A stretch of DNA of 64,000 nt from Isoetes taiwanensis (Eukaryota; Streptophyta; Lycopodiopsida; Isoetales; Isoetaceae). Within the stretch, counting starts at the first letter, position 1. Each line of letters begins with the position of its first letter. The stretch is taken from positions 6,448,413 through 6,512,412 of the forward strand of contig JAJEKV010000003.1 of NCBI GenBank assembly GCA_021234155.1. Reading direction: 5' to 3'. A model generated the notes under the pieces. The model searched no databases and had not been told where the DNA came from. It saw nothing but the letters and a program-made list of their open reading frames with translations. The position numbers were made by a program, and so were the translations under genes. This document shows positions 22,930-34,686 of this stretch, piece after piece.

Positions 22930-23620
22930 TTCTAAGAATCTCTTGAGAATACTCTAGGACAGATTCTCAAAGATTCTACCAAAGTTTCTCTTAGAGGTTC
23001 GTGAGCATTTCTCTAAATTTTTATAAGATTCCTCTAGATTCCATTAGATTTTCCTAGATTCTCCAAGATTCTATGAAGATCCTTAGTTCCTTAGATTCCT
23101 TTAGATTTTATGAGATTGCTAGGTTCCTTACATTACATGATTCAAAGAGATTATATAAGATTCCCTTGAATGCTCTAAGATTTCATCAACATTTTCTTAG
23201 ATTCCTTAGATTTTTGCATGAAGATTCACCTTTAGATCCCCAGTTTTAAGAGATTCCCTTAGGCTTGTAAATGTTTTCTAGATTCTCACATTTTATAATA
23301 TTTTCTTAGATTATTAGATTCTTCGGATTCTTTACATTGTAGAACTTTTTAGAACATTCTAGAGACTTTTACTGCGGAACATTCTAAGACTTTCAATATA
23401 TTCTAGAACTTTACCGGAAGTATTTCCTGAATTTCCTTTATATTCACCTTAGATTCTCCACGTTTCTAGAACATTCTAAAACTTATTAGAACAATTTTAG
23501 ACTTTTACGGGAAGAATTTTCTTAAAAGATCCCCTAGATTCTCTTATGTTTTACTAGAACTTTCTAGAGGCCTTCGAACATTCTAGAACTTTCTTGAACT
23601 AGCTAGAAACGTTATAGTCT
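22930..23620 (+). repeat. Heat-shock-element-like degenerate array, copy A
   Basis: About 0.7 kb consists of loose repeats of 10-13 bp: first GATTCCYTTAGATT words, then TTCTAGAAC and ACATTCTAAGAC words. The right part contains true nTTCnnGAA alternations, including a four-module stretch TTCTAGAACTTTCTTGAA at 23,581-23,598. It may be a minisatellite that fits the heat-shock factor consensus by chance, or a real binding array. Confidence 0.6.
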
Positions 23621-23697
23621 ATTTTATCTTAATAGGAAAATTACCCTTAAGTATGTTTGACCCCGGAAACATAAATTATTCCTATAGAGTTAATGCT

Positions 23698-23745
23698 TGG
23701 TCTAGTGGTTAGCATGGTGAGGGGTCAATGGCGAGTTGGAATGCC
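23698..23745 (+). ncRNA. tRNA-like pol III promoter (SINE head or tRNA relic), copy A
   Basis: TGGTCTAGTGG matches the pol III A box and is followed by TTAGCATGG as in tRNA-Glu/Asp heads. The B box is damaged here (AGTTGGAATGCC) but intact in the two B copies. No cloverleaf with acceptor stem can be drawn, so this is a SINE head or tRNA relic and not a tRNA gene. Confidence 0.4.
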
Positions 23746-23874
23746 CACATAACATAAAATTTTAAAACCTTTCCTAAGGGATGAGCATTCAACTTGAATA
23801 GGGCTCCTTGGACTCGATCGCGGGTTGAGATCTCTGCGTGACAATAGTTAAAGCAATATGAGCCATGGGATCTA

Positions 23875-24205
23875 TTATATATAATTCCAAGTCACATGTG
23901 CATAGTAGGATATGTTATGAAGCCACGTGGTAGTAAGATGGATCGTGGAGTCGGGGATCGGGGATCAACCTGGGCGGGTGGATGGGTTGCATATAATTCC
24001 CAAAGCCATGGTAGAGTAGGATGTCCCAAGCAAGTGAGCCGTGGGATCCGGGCCAGGCAGTCGGAATCGGAATCAACACAGGCCGGTGGGATTGCCTACA
24101 TGTATAATCTCTACAAACAAACTCCCAAGCCATCGGGCCAAGAACCGTCCCAAAGCCACGGTAGTAGGATCTCGGGATCAAGCGGTTCGGAGGACAACAT
24201 AAGAA
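23875..24205 (+). repeat. ~110-bp tandem repeat, three degenerate units, copy A
   Basis: Three units share the phrases ATATAATTCCCAAAG, CATGTGCA and GTAGGAT.TGT, each followed by a GATC-rich part. The same arrangement is at 49,155-49,490 and 51,755-52,075. Unit spacing measured in B1 is about 111 bp (49,168 to 49,278). Confidence 0.7.
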
Positions 24206-24805
24206 CATATATGTTATGATATGATATTATGGGTTGATTCCTCTAGAACATTATTCGAAATTCTATCTAAATTTTGACACCTCGATAACCGTGCATGACA
24301 CTTCCTCCATAAAAACTTTGAAATGCTTAATAAATTGAGGCAAAGGAACAATCGAAAGCTCAAAGGCGGAGGAAAGAATGGATCGATGGGCGATCCAGCG
24401 AGAGGGGCTCCATTTAATTGATCTAATCCTGAACCTATAATTGGTCCATACCTATTTGTATTCAAATCTGGTATAGTATGTGATTCTAGCATGAAATTTG
24501 GGATACTAATATTATCTACTCTTATATAATCGATATAAATGAGATTCGATTATTCCTTGGATTCAGGTCGGGAAAAATAAATTAACCGTGTGAAAAAGGA
24601 AAAATAAAACTTAGTATCGGGTGGATGTCTGTCGGTCGAAGATATTTTGTTGTGACAAGAAAGCGGCGAATTAAAACCGAGTTAGAATAAATCGTTGATC
24701 TTATACGCTACTTATCTACTTGAAGGACTACGCTCCGGAATCCAAGTGCTCTTCTGCTTGATTCGTTTGCTCCATTCCGGCGAGCTCTCCTTGCGCCGCC
24801 ATAAC

Positions 24806-25772
24806 CAGTGAAGTAAAAATTTGTCGTATGCGTGATGCATCTCTTTGGCTATGGTTCTTTCGGCATGTTTAGCCCTTTGGTCGGGGTTGGTAGCATCCCA
24901 TTCTTAAGGTCGATCAATGCCATCAAAAGCATAATAGCTTCGAATAAAATCCGAGCAGGCCTGCTGCTTTTGTGCCACTTGGGCGGGGACTTCTTGGGTG
25001 TTCTATTATCGGGGCCTCTTCTTTCCTAAAGAAACTACCATGTACCAACGCACAATTAGCATCACACCGAGGTTAGATTTGTTAATACGGAAAAGAAATT
25101 TCCCTTTTACGCCATCTAAAATAGCTATCTCATTCCTAAATTTTGCAAACTTGGGAGCATGCAAGTTTTATTAATGTAATCTTCTAATGCGGAGGGTGAG
25201 GCATGTGTGCATGTATTTATGCTTCTAAGTAACTCTAAGGCCATTAATGAGCGTGAGAAGGGTCTTCCTCCCACATGAAATGGTGGCACTAGAGATTATC
25301 GATGGGATTTGGTAAAGTTTCCTCTTGTTTCCATTGCCAAGAAACTAAAGATTCTGAGGCGGTTTAAAAGGGAAAATGTACATCTCCTTTATTCTTCATG
25401 TTGTCGATGGCTTTGCGTCGGTTGTTACTTTATTTTTCGTTTAATCTGTTGCAGGACGTCACGATCTTTGAATCATACGATTTTCCACTATTCAGCCAGG
25501 TTTTGCCTTTTCAATTTAGATGTGATTGATGTTGACATGGGTTTGGAGCTCTTGAAATAAGCCGAGCGATGGATAGGACATTTTTCTGGATTTTGAGGAG
25601 CTAGGGTGGTTGGTTGTCTTTGGAATAATAGCCTGGTGACTATGTCGTTTGTTTTGCGGAGTTGAGCTCTGTATAAATCGGAGACTTCATGCCGGTTCAG
25701 GAAATAAAACCAAGGACACCAAGGTAGCTATTTGCTTATACTACTTCATATTGTCTTTTGTCACCAGTTGAC
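24806..25772. other. End of unit A, non-coding; counterpart 53,951-55,478
   Basis: Collinear with the end of unit B except that B carries about 0.55 kb more (54,165-54,725), including a foldback element. Short plus-strand frames at 24,832-25,029 and 53,971-54,180 share DNA but not protein frame. No gene is recognised. Confidence 0.45.
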
Positions 25773-26290
25773 ATTAAAGGATTCGATCAATATTTTCTTG
25801 TTTCTTGAAGGCGAGGGAGCAAGCAGCGCTAAAGTGAAATCTACTACAAACAAGGAGTTCAATTGATCCAAGTGCATTAAGTGTTGTTGATTCCTACGCT
25901 TCACTCGGGTGGCCAGTCGGTTTGACTCGATGATGGAGATGAGCGACAAAATCTCCTATGAATCTCCACCATAACTACGCCATTTCCCATCCCCATTGTT
26001 GGGCCTGAGTCTAAATATTGTCATTCCTTGAGCAAAACTTGTCCAAAAGCCCAGTAAGGAAGATGTCAAGTTCTTGTTTGATTCTTTACATCTAGAGGTT
26101 AAATTTACGGGTCTGCGGGGACGCGGAAAACGCCTGCTGACCCAACCGAGGAAATAGAAATGTGGAGCTGAAGTCCTTAGTGAAGCTTCTTCCCATACAA
26201 GTCCAACAAATACGATGATTTTTATAGCTTGATGCAGCATGGAGAATTACGTGTTGCCAAATCTCAAACTATCCATGTGCTACATAAAAA
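25773..26290 (+). repeat. Direct repeat R2, junction of units A and B
   Basis: This is the internal copy of the ~550-bp repeat and lies at the A/B junction. The bases upstream of it (TTCATATTGTCTTTT) also precede R3 but not R1, which places the unit boundary at about 25,773. It is shorter than R1 and R3 because many short motifs are lost, for example GCTTCAGGAAATAG in R1 is reduced to GAGGAAATAG here. Confidence 0.85.
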
Positions 26291-29200
26291 ATGAGCACGT
26301 CTGCCATCGCCAGGAGCTTCAAGCCACATTTTTGTCGTGGTGGAGTTGCGGGGAGCTTCCAACTCTGATTCATGCGGTTATGTGGTATATGCATATCTCG
26401 CATTTCCCATTCTAAAATGATCTGAGAATAGGAAAGCGAACGAGGAGCAGGGAATGGATCTTCAAATGGTGATTCTAATTTCTTTGCTACGATTACGCAA
26501 GCGAGGACATAATCTTTAGCGTGATTCACCAAAGTTGTTGGTAAGAATAGAATAGAGAATATGATTTTATCGTCCACGGCTAAGTTGCTAAATCCAACAC
26601 TAAGGTCCTCAAAACCACACCAAGCCCAGGCTAAGGTTGGGACAAGGCAAGCCCGACTTCATGTCAAATTATAAATGTGCAATAAGTATAGGTAATTGGA
26701 GTCTGCTTTTAATATAATAGGATAGAATTTAAAGAATTCTAAATTGAGGCTGCTGCAGACATACTTGTCTATAGTCAAAAAAAAATAAGGAATATTCTTC
26801 TCCTCGAGAAATGATGGCTAACTTCGCATATATTATTTATAAATTTTGAATCATGTTGCTCGGCGATGATTGTTGTAATACGATGCTAATAACAAAAGCC
26901 ATTGATTTTAAAACATCGGTAGTTCTTAGGCTCCTTTAGCGATATGTATCACATAATTCTGCGGTCCATTGTCTAAATGGTCCGCAGTTTGGTTTTATTT
27001 TTCATCGGTTGTTGTGTGTAATTTTTTAGCCACGAATTTCCCTTACGCTAGATGTTTGTAATTCACTAAACATTGTCTTTAAGGCCCCGGTAATGGACAT
27101 CACCGTCTTGCAATCAAAGCGACAAAACATTGAAGTCCTTGCTTGACATATTGGCGCATTTTACTTGCATGATATATAACTCAGCACCCTTTACTTCTGT
27201 TTTCGATTCTTTAAATATGCGGGCATTTTATTTTACTACGACCACAGCTTCGATCATTGAGGATGAAGCTAAAGCTTTTACGCAATAAGCTTGATCTAGC
27301 GTGCATCATTGGCATGTCATTTGAATCACCTTGCAAAGGCACTTTGTGCCACATTGTGTTAAATATAAAAACATCGCTGCGTGTTGTATTATTGAATAAT
27401 GGAATAATGGTTAGCCTCATAAGGCAGCCTCCTTAAAAGCGATTGTTTAAAACATCTTTCAAGATCGTCATGGTTTCCCAATTGTAGAATTCTAATTTTG
27501 ACTAAAGAATCCCAATAATTGAAGATTCTCATGTTGGGTTCCCAATTGAAGGATTTTGATTTTGGCTTAAGAAATCTTACTCCCAAAAGATAAAAACCAA
27601 GTTGCTACATTGCATTGAGTTATCCAGTAGTACATTGAACATTGATGAAGATGTTATTTTAGAAATTTGGGAAAGGATGGGTATTAGTTTGGGTGTTAAA
27701 TGGCGTTCTTGGAAACTCTTAGGATTACTTCTCACGTGTTTGTCCCAACACTTGATTTTTGATGCAAGGCTTGGTTGAAAATCGTTGAATGCACTACATC
27801 ATTAGAAAAATGTGCACCTACGGTGCCCAGGAAAAGTCTCCCTCTTGACATGTGTGATCTTTAGAACAAGATTGTGTTAAGTATTAGCATAAAAGAGATG
27901 GACAATTGCAACCTAATGCACGGCATGCAACATTTTAAATTTTGTGCGGTGAGGATCAACTGCACTTAGTACCATCGCGGGTAGCATTAAATTTACAGAG
28001 CAAGATTCTAAAATTACTCTGGTCTATCTTCACGACAGGACAAAGCGTCCCTTATATTCAATGTTCAAAGAAGAGGCCCAACAGCGCCAAATCACGAACT
28101 ATGATAAATCCATTACTAAACAAGATTAGAACAAAGACTTCAGGGCCAACTTTATAGGGTTAGAACTAAAAAGAGAGGAAATATTCCTTGTGGTAGCGAT
28201 AAATTTCTTGTATACATAAACACACTTTGATGTGTGGGATGCATGGAGTTGCTCCTTTCCATTTTGGTCATCAAATTTAAATTTTGTAAAATCTAAATAC
28301 ATGTTTTGAATGTCATTACATGGCATCGTGCATGGCATCGTCTGCGGCAGATCTTAGTCGTTAGATCAAAGGTGAGGATAAATCCTAGCCATTAAAGTTT
28401 TTATAATAAATTGCAATGAGGTGAGGTGGCATCTTCATTAATAAAAAGGTAGCGAGTGTAGCATTTATTAAGTGGACTTTCTAGGAAGCTTTCTGTCTTA
28501 ATTGCCTTCAAGGCCTGTAACTTGCACTAGAGGGGGTGGATGAAGATGGGGCACATGCCTTGTATTCTTCGTCGAGCTTTTCAGCAGCCAGGTACTTTGC
28601 TTGCAGCCCATGTGGTAATATCTTAGCATTAGGTTCACTTTGCATTAACAATTACGCCGCATCTTAGAAGTAAATAGCTAAACCTTTGTAATAATTCTAA
28701 ACCTTGCTAATTGTGCATTGTGTAGATAATAATGTGTACCATAAAGTGGTAGCAGTAGCGTGTTATATAGAATTGGAAAATATATTTATTAGGTTATGCC
28801 TTACGCTATACCACAAAGTAAATACACTAACATAAACTATAGAATGGTCATTTGTAACTCACTAAACATTTAACCAATGTTAACATGAATTCTCTAGATG
28901 TTAGTTGTGGGGTTAGTTGTTTCGCGATCCTTGATGCTTGTTGTTGTTGCATTTGCTCAACAATGTAATTAAGCATGTGATTATTAAAATTTCAATAATG
29001 TCCTTAAAACAATGTAGAGGCTTTAGAGGTATCCATAATGTTCTCCTGGAGCAAACGATGATGATTTAACATTCTAAATGAAAATATCTTTGTATACATC
29101 AAGTATGTTTCTATAGCAACACATAAATAGAGCGTATACATCCTTGGAAGACAATTGTCGATGCTTTATTTATTTTAATTATCTTGTACACATTAGAACA

Positions 29201-31605
29201 TGTATAAATGTCCTTACATTCTCATGACTATCAACCACGAGACAACTCCATCCGGAAGGTGGTTTAACGATTTCAAAGGGCATTTGTAATGGTTATGGAC
29301 ATAAAATCACTACATCGCGACTAAAAGAACCCATCTTGCTACAAAGCGTAAATATCATCTAGAGAACAATGTGCTACATATAGAAAGTTTTCAAGGTTGA
29401 GGAAGATCCGTATGGGGTAATTGCAAAATAGGCTTTATGAGTTCCTTGTCGTGCACTCTGTGCTCTTCTTTTGTAATCCTCAATGTCTTCAACAGCCCGG
29501 ATAAAAACAGATTAGAAGCATACTCTATTTTGTACCAAATGTAACCATCCATATTTTTCTATAATTCATGCTTGACGTCTTCTTCGGACCAAAATCTTAG
29601 ATGCTCATAATAACACATTTTATGCCTATGAAAGGCTTATAAATGGAAGTTAAAACACTCGGTGGAACAAAACACGCAACAAATAGTTCAAGGCCATGCT
29701 TTCTATGGAAAAAAGAGCTTAAGATGTTGTTAGTGGCTATGTTATAACCTATAGTGTTCATCGGTGTTTCCGGTGGAAAGGTCACATACATTAACTTTCT
29801 TCCATATCGTAGCCATGGCTATCTTTTTTTTTTTTAGTCCAATTTTTGTACTAATATTTGGAATCTATCCAAATGCAACTCCCAATGTACCCCAAGAGTA
29901 ATCCTAACAATAAATTATTCTCCCATCAGACTTGTTGGCATGCCCACTCAGGTTGGACATGGCCGGAGTGATCAATCAGGTCCTTTACATTGTTCAATCT
30001 CGCAATAGTGCTCCTACCACCGGATCATCTTCTAGCTCCTTTTCCATCCCCCGCAATTGAAGAGCCGCAGATTTAATCCTTGAAAATATACTCCTCTCGA
30101 GGCCCAATCTTTCAACTTGGTAGAAGATTACGAGATTACAAATTTGCCTCGGGCCGAGAGAAGTGTCTCTTCCAGAGATCTTTGACAATTGCTTCTTTTG
30201 GCATAGCGCTATTCGCCCACTGTGCTATCATAGTATCATCTAGATGGCGCATCATTGATTGCCTTCCAATATCGTTGGAGCCATTTCAAGAGAGCTTGTC
30301 TCTGCTGATCATTCCCTTTATTTGCCTCGGGTTGATGTTTCATCTTTAACCACATGGGCGTGATTTGCCTTGAGTCGATAGCGGGTCTTGGCTCATCTCC
30401 GAAACCACATGCAGTCCCTTCTCTGTCAATTGCCTCAAGCACTTTATAAACCAATAAAAGGCATTAGCATCGTTATTTCAATTCTTCCCATCTCATTCGC
30501 CAGCCCGGGATCAACAATCCAACGCCGGAGGATTGCCCGCCTCGATACCATATTAGAGATTGGGAAGAAATACCATCCAAAAAGGCATTGATCTATTGAA
30601 GGAACTCCCCTTTATACATCTTAGAGGTGTATCATTTATGGACCTCACGCGACCGCTGATTAATGGAACAGCCTAAAGCAAGCTCCTTAACTTTGGAATT
30701 TTAGAAATAGCTAACTCTATTTTGACCTAACTTAACAACTGACGTCACACATGACTAAAAGTCATATTTTGTTACAATATCGAAAGTTCCAATAAATAAA
30801 ACTGTGGAATTAGCTCATCATAAAGAAATACTTAGAGTCCGTGATACACTATTCCTCGCTATATAATGAAGTTTTTGTTATGCACATGATCGGCATTTAA
30901 CTTGACCAATTCCTCAAGAAATCCCGCTCGCGAAAGCTTTGCAATATCTTCTAGTCCATGTTCTTTTTTTTCAAGATATTTTAGCTTATTATTTTGCTTG
31001 ATTTCCTTATCAACATAAAGCTTATCATCGTGACCAGTAAGTTATCATTTTCGCTTTTACCTAAGCATATAAAAGTGTCTACCTCACAAGTTATGCAATT
31101 GATTTCTTGTTAATGTTGGACTGATATGGTCGCCTAAAATATTTATCGATATGAGAAAGTATTCCAAGGTAAAGAGAATGGAATAAAGCAATTGGACTAT
31201 ATGGAAAGGTTCGATTTCTACATGATGAAAAAATGAGACCTCTTTTATGAAAGGTGGAATTGAAGGTATGTGTCCGGTGAGACAAACCATGTGATTATTT
31301 TTTTATCTTTTAGTGTGGCCTACAATGAATGGATTACTTAACGCCTTTTATGTTCAATATCGTAATTCCACCACCCATTTTCTCTCACAAAAAAAAATAT
31401 TCTTTAGCATGAATAGAGACATGTACTTTGCCTGCATCCTTTCATGTTGGATTGTTTTCATGAAGAAAACAATTGATTAACTGATAAATAGAAGTTAGGT
31501 TTTAAAGCACATGATTTCTTACTATATTAGTAAGATTAAGGCACTCTAGGTCCCTTCTTTCTCCCTGCTACCCTTTCATTAGTAAGACCGAGGTAGTAAG
31601 ATTAT

Positions 31606-32970
31606 TAGGGTTTGGAGAAGCACTTGTCTCCGTGGTCCACCGCGAAAGTTGTCTCTTGGGGTCGACATGCTGGCCAAGTCACCCTTAGTAGTACCCATGT
31701 TTGTATGGCATCCCATCGCTAGCCCCACGATCAACGCGGCGGAGCTCATTGCAATAGTTTGGAACTTTATTTTTAGTAAGGAAGGTGTTGTGCTTAAGGT
31801 GGCTTGGTCGGTGTATCCTTCCAAGATGGGCAAGTGGTTGGGTATGATGGACTTCTTATCGGCAGAGCAAAGTGCTTTTTCAAAGTTCATTTGAGACTCT
31901 GAATAGTGAGGATGACTCTCCGGTTCATGCCTTCTTAGACAAGCTCTTGGTCATCAGATCCTTCTAGGCAAGAAGGTCATCAAACCAATCCTACCTTGGG
32001 CTTTATTTCGGACTGCGAACTTTTTCCAAGTAAGCTTCCCATTTTTTGCGGGTTTGTTGACGATGGAAGGCTGATCAGGACATCTTTTCTCGCCATGCCC
32101 CTCTATCCACACCCTATTGAGACTCCATGGTGGTGGGCACCACTACCTCCAGACCCTCGGCCACCTCCATTGGCAAAGCATCGGTTCATCCCTTACACGT
32201 AGATGATGGGTCCCGCGTGTGTTCCCTGCTCAAGCATAGTATGAAGCGGGTCACCCATCGTCTTGGCTCGAATTTCGTGCAAAGTTCCCGCTCTCATTGG
32301 GATGTATCTCTATGGAAGAAGGTCGCAGAAAAATTTGCCTCTTTATAGTGCAAGTTGGTGTTGCCGAAAGGGTGCCATGGGACCCGGCCATGAAAATATT
32401 CACAAAGGCAAGCACTTTGTCGATCAAGATATCGCCTTCTTTTTAGCCACACATGGTGATGGCTTTGGGATAGGTTGCTCCACCCTAAAGTCTCTCATTG
32501 TAGTGGTGGTGTTATCCACAAAAGTGCTCATGGGTTAATGCCTTTCGACATCACTATGATCCCTCGATATCCGCAAGATAACTCCGCTTTGTCTTTCGGG
32601 ACGTTGAGACTTTGGAGCATTGTCTTTTATTATTGTGGGGTTCAACCAGCCAAGGGTCCTCGCTATAAGGTTTATTTAACAAAGACATTGGACTGCCGAT
32701 GCATCCCTCTTTGGCCCTATCCCAACGCATGGCCTCCATCTAAACAAAGGGCTTCCATCTTGGTTCCAGCTTGGCTCTTATGGTCGATATGGGAGCCGTC
32801 CAGACACCACATCTTTCGTGGCATTAATTCATCTCGCACGCGATTTTATTATGGTTGCCCGTAAAAAGATATTGACTTACTTCACGAAGTGTTCCTCCCT
32901 TGAATCGTAAATGATGGAATGCATTTGATTCAAGATCTTCAATTGATTCTTCTCGTTAGTCTCTTATTCT
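31606..32970 (+). pseudogene. LINE ORF2 3' relic, copy B
   Basis: This is the collinear counterpart of the relic in unit A. The segment WLWDRLLHPKVS is readable at about 32,460-32,495, and the EH.....CG motif follows near 32,610-32,645 in altered form (RLWSIVFYYCG in one frame). It is broken by more indels than copy A. No RT core is present upstream, so the piece is 5'-truncated in both units and the truncation predates the tandem duplication. Confidence 0.6.
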
Positions 32971-33132
32971 CGAGTAAGTACAATCGCGGCTCCGTGCCGT
33001 GGTTCCTCGCGGGCATTTTTTGTGCTTACGCGCTAGATGATGTGACGTTCAGGAAATATATGCCATAAATACATGATATTTCTGTGTCCATTACTATACA
33101 AGTCGATCTTCATAGCCTTGTATACCATAGAT

Positions 33133-34670
33133 TGTGGCACTAGGGGGCATGACTAAGTTATTCATATAACTTAGCTAACCTTAGATTAAGACCATTTTCC
33201 ACATGGCCTTAACCTATGGGCACCCGCCACACGATCTTTTTACCCTATTGGAGCCACGGGCATAACATGTGAACCCTAACCTATAAAGGCCTAAACCCTA
33301 ACCCTAGGCTTTTTTCGCTCCGCTCCAACAGAACCGGCGCCAAACTCCGCTTTCGAGAACCGCTTGTCGCAGGGCACAAAGATAGCATGGCGCCCCCGAG
33401 TGAGAGCATCGCCAGGAGTGGGAGCTACACCAACACTTCAAAGACCATGGAGACGCCAGATTGGGAGGGAGTGCTTCCGAGCGTGTATATAGAGTAGTGC
33501 TCTTAGTAGTTCATCCGGAAGTTAGCACTCCGGGATGGGTTAGCATTTGCATATCTAGAGTAGAGCCATCCTAGAACCTTTATTGAACATCTTGAACCCT
33601 AATCAAGGAACCCTAACCGTAAGTTATATATGTATGATTAGGTTAAGATGTTCTTATGATGATTATCATGATATGATGTTATGTGATGTTGGTTGATCAT
33701 GTTTACTCCTCTTGTATTTGGAAGGGGGTAGAGATCTAGTAGCCATTACGCAGCATGCTCCTAGTTTAGACCCATTAGTTCCTATTATTTATGCTGCCTG
33801 CATAGGAACCCACCGGCTATGGAGGCCATGATGTGACTCCAAAGACTACACAACGGGCTAGAGGCAATGGGAGGGAGGATCCCCGCCGAAGCCGGGGCTA
33901 CGGGGATCCCATAGTGGGCTAGGCTTATGGTCGGCCACTGCAGGTGGGCCGGGCATGGGCACGACACCTCCCCGGGCAATGGTGTCGCCCCCGCCTCAAG
34001 AGTTGCAAGTGCTGGCTTGGCTCTTTGTTTTGGGGGTTAAGTCGGGTATGAATCGCGGTGTCGCGAGGATTCTCTAGCCACTGTGGAACCTCTAGACCCC
34101 GGAAGGGGAGATGCAACCCTTCCCGCCTCCACCGACTGGGAGATGCAACCGGAGTAGTCCCGATGGGTGATGCCATGGGATTGCAGATCCCAAGGCTAGA
34201 GTCATGCCGAGCTTGATCTAGCCCATGGGCAAAGTATGCACATGAGGGGCGGATGGAGTGGTCAACCCTAGCCATTGTCTATAGCCAGCCCCACCATTGT
34301 TATGACTCGGGTCGGCTTCTATCTTGAGGCTCAGCCAGCCACCAACCTCCCTCATGAGCTCCGGAGCCATGGGTAGGAGCTCTCATATTTTATGGCATAT
34401 GTTTATCTTTTTGTAGCTATGGATATGTGGATGGACTACCCTTCGAGGTAGTATGATGTGTTGTTATTGCTAGTTCGACGGTGTTTATGCTTCCACGTGA
34501 TAGGAGCCCATAGGGGAAGGGCGCCAAGAAGACACCTTTCGTCCCCTTCCCCGCAATTAGGTGATCCCAAAGTGCGGATAGACGGAGGGGTCTGCGCGGC
34601 ACGGAGGACCTGATGGGGATTTCCCACGGAGTAATGGCCGGTGCCGTGATATTTTGTAGGGAGCATCACA
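33133..34670 (+). mobile_element. Long terminal repeat, copy B
   Basis: This is the collinear partner of the LTR in unit A, again starting TGTGGCAC and ending GAGCATCACA immediately before the primer-binding site. It has a TATA-like motif in the same relative place and many small indels compared with copy A. No 3' LTR is visible here either. Confidence 0.6.
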
Positions 34671-34671
34671 A

Positions 34672-34686
34672 TGGTATCGAAGAGCA
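34672..34686 (+). promoter_or_regulatory. LTR primer-binding site, copy B
   Basis: TGGTATCGAAGAGC follows the LTR end in unit B. Relative to canonical TGGTATCAGAGC it has an inserted GA-like change exactly at the CAG, unlike the deletion-like change in copy A. Confidence 0.7.

Larger units (their letters stand above)
22207..24805 (+). repeat. 2.6-kb block, copy A
   Basis: This block starts near CATATAGATTATTTTTAATG and ends at CGCCGCCATAACC. It occurs once in A and twice in tandem in B (47,507-50,105; 50,107-53,950, interrupted). It holds an array of heat-shock-element-like words, a tRNA-like pol III promoter and a ~110-bp tandem repeat. Its minus-strand right end could encode a short methionine start (MAAxGELAGMEQTN), but this frame is not kept among copies. 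Confidence 0.85.
723..25772 (+). repeat. Large tandem unit, copy A (~25 kb)
   Basis: Almost every stretch of this interval recurs in the same order and orientation about 24-25 kb downstream. Anchors are 1,271-2,590 with 26,291-27,690, 7,591-8,990 with 31,606-32,970, the LTR at 9,140 with 33,133, 15,810 with 39,791, and the secreted-peptide start at 21,842 with 47,125. Copy A alone carries a hAT-like insertion (5,573-6,260), a TIR element (19,107-19,388) and about 0.4 kb at 2,595-2,990. It lacks 1.58 kb present in B. Confidence 0.93.
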
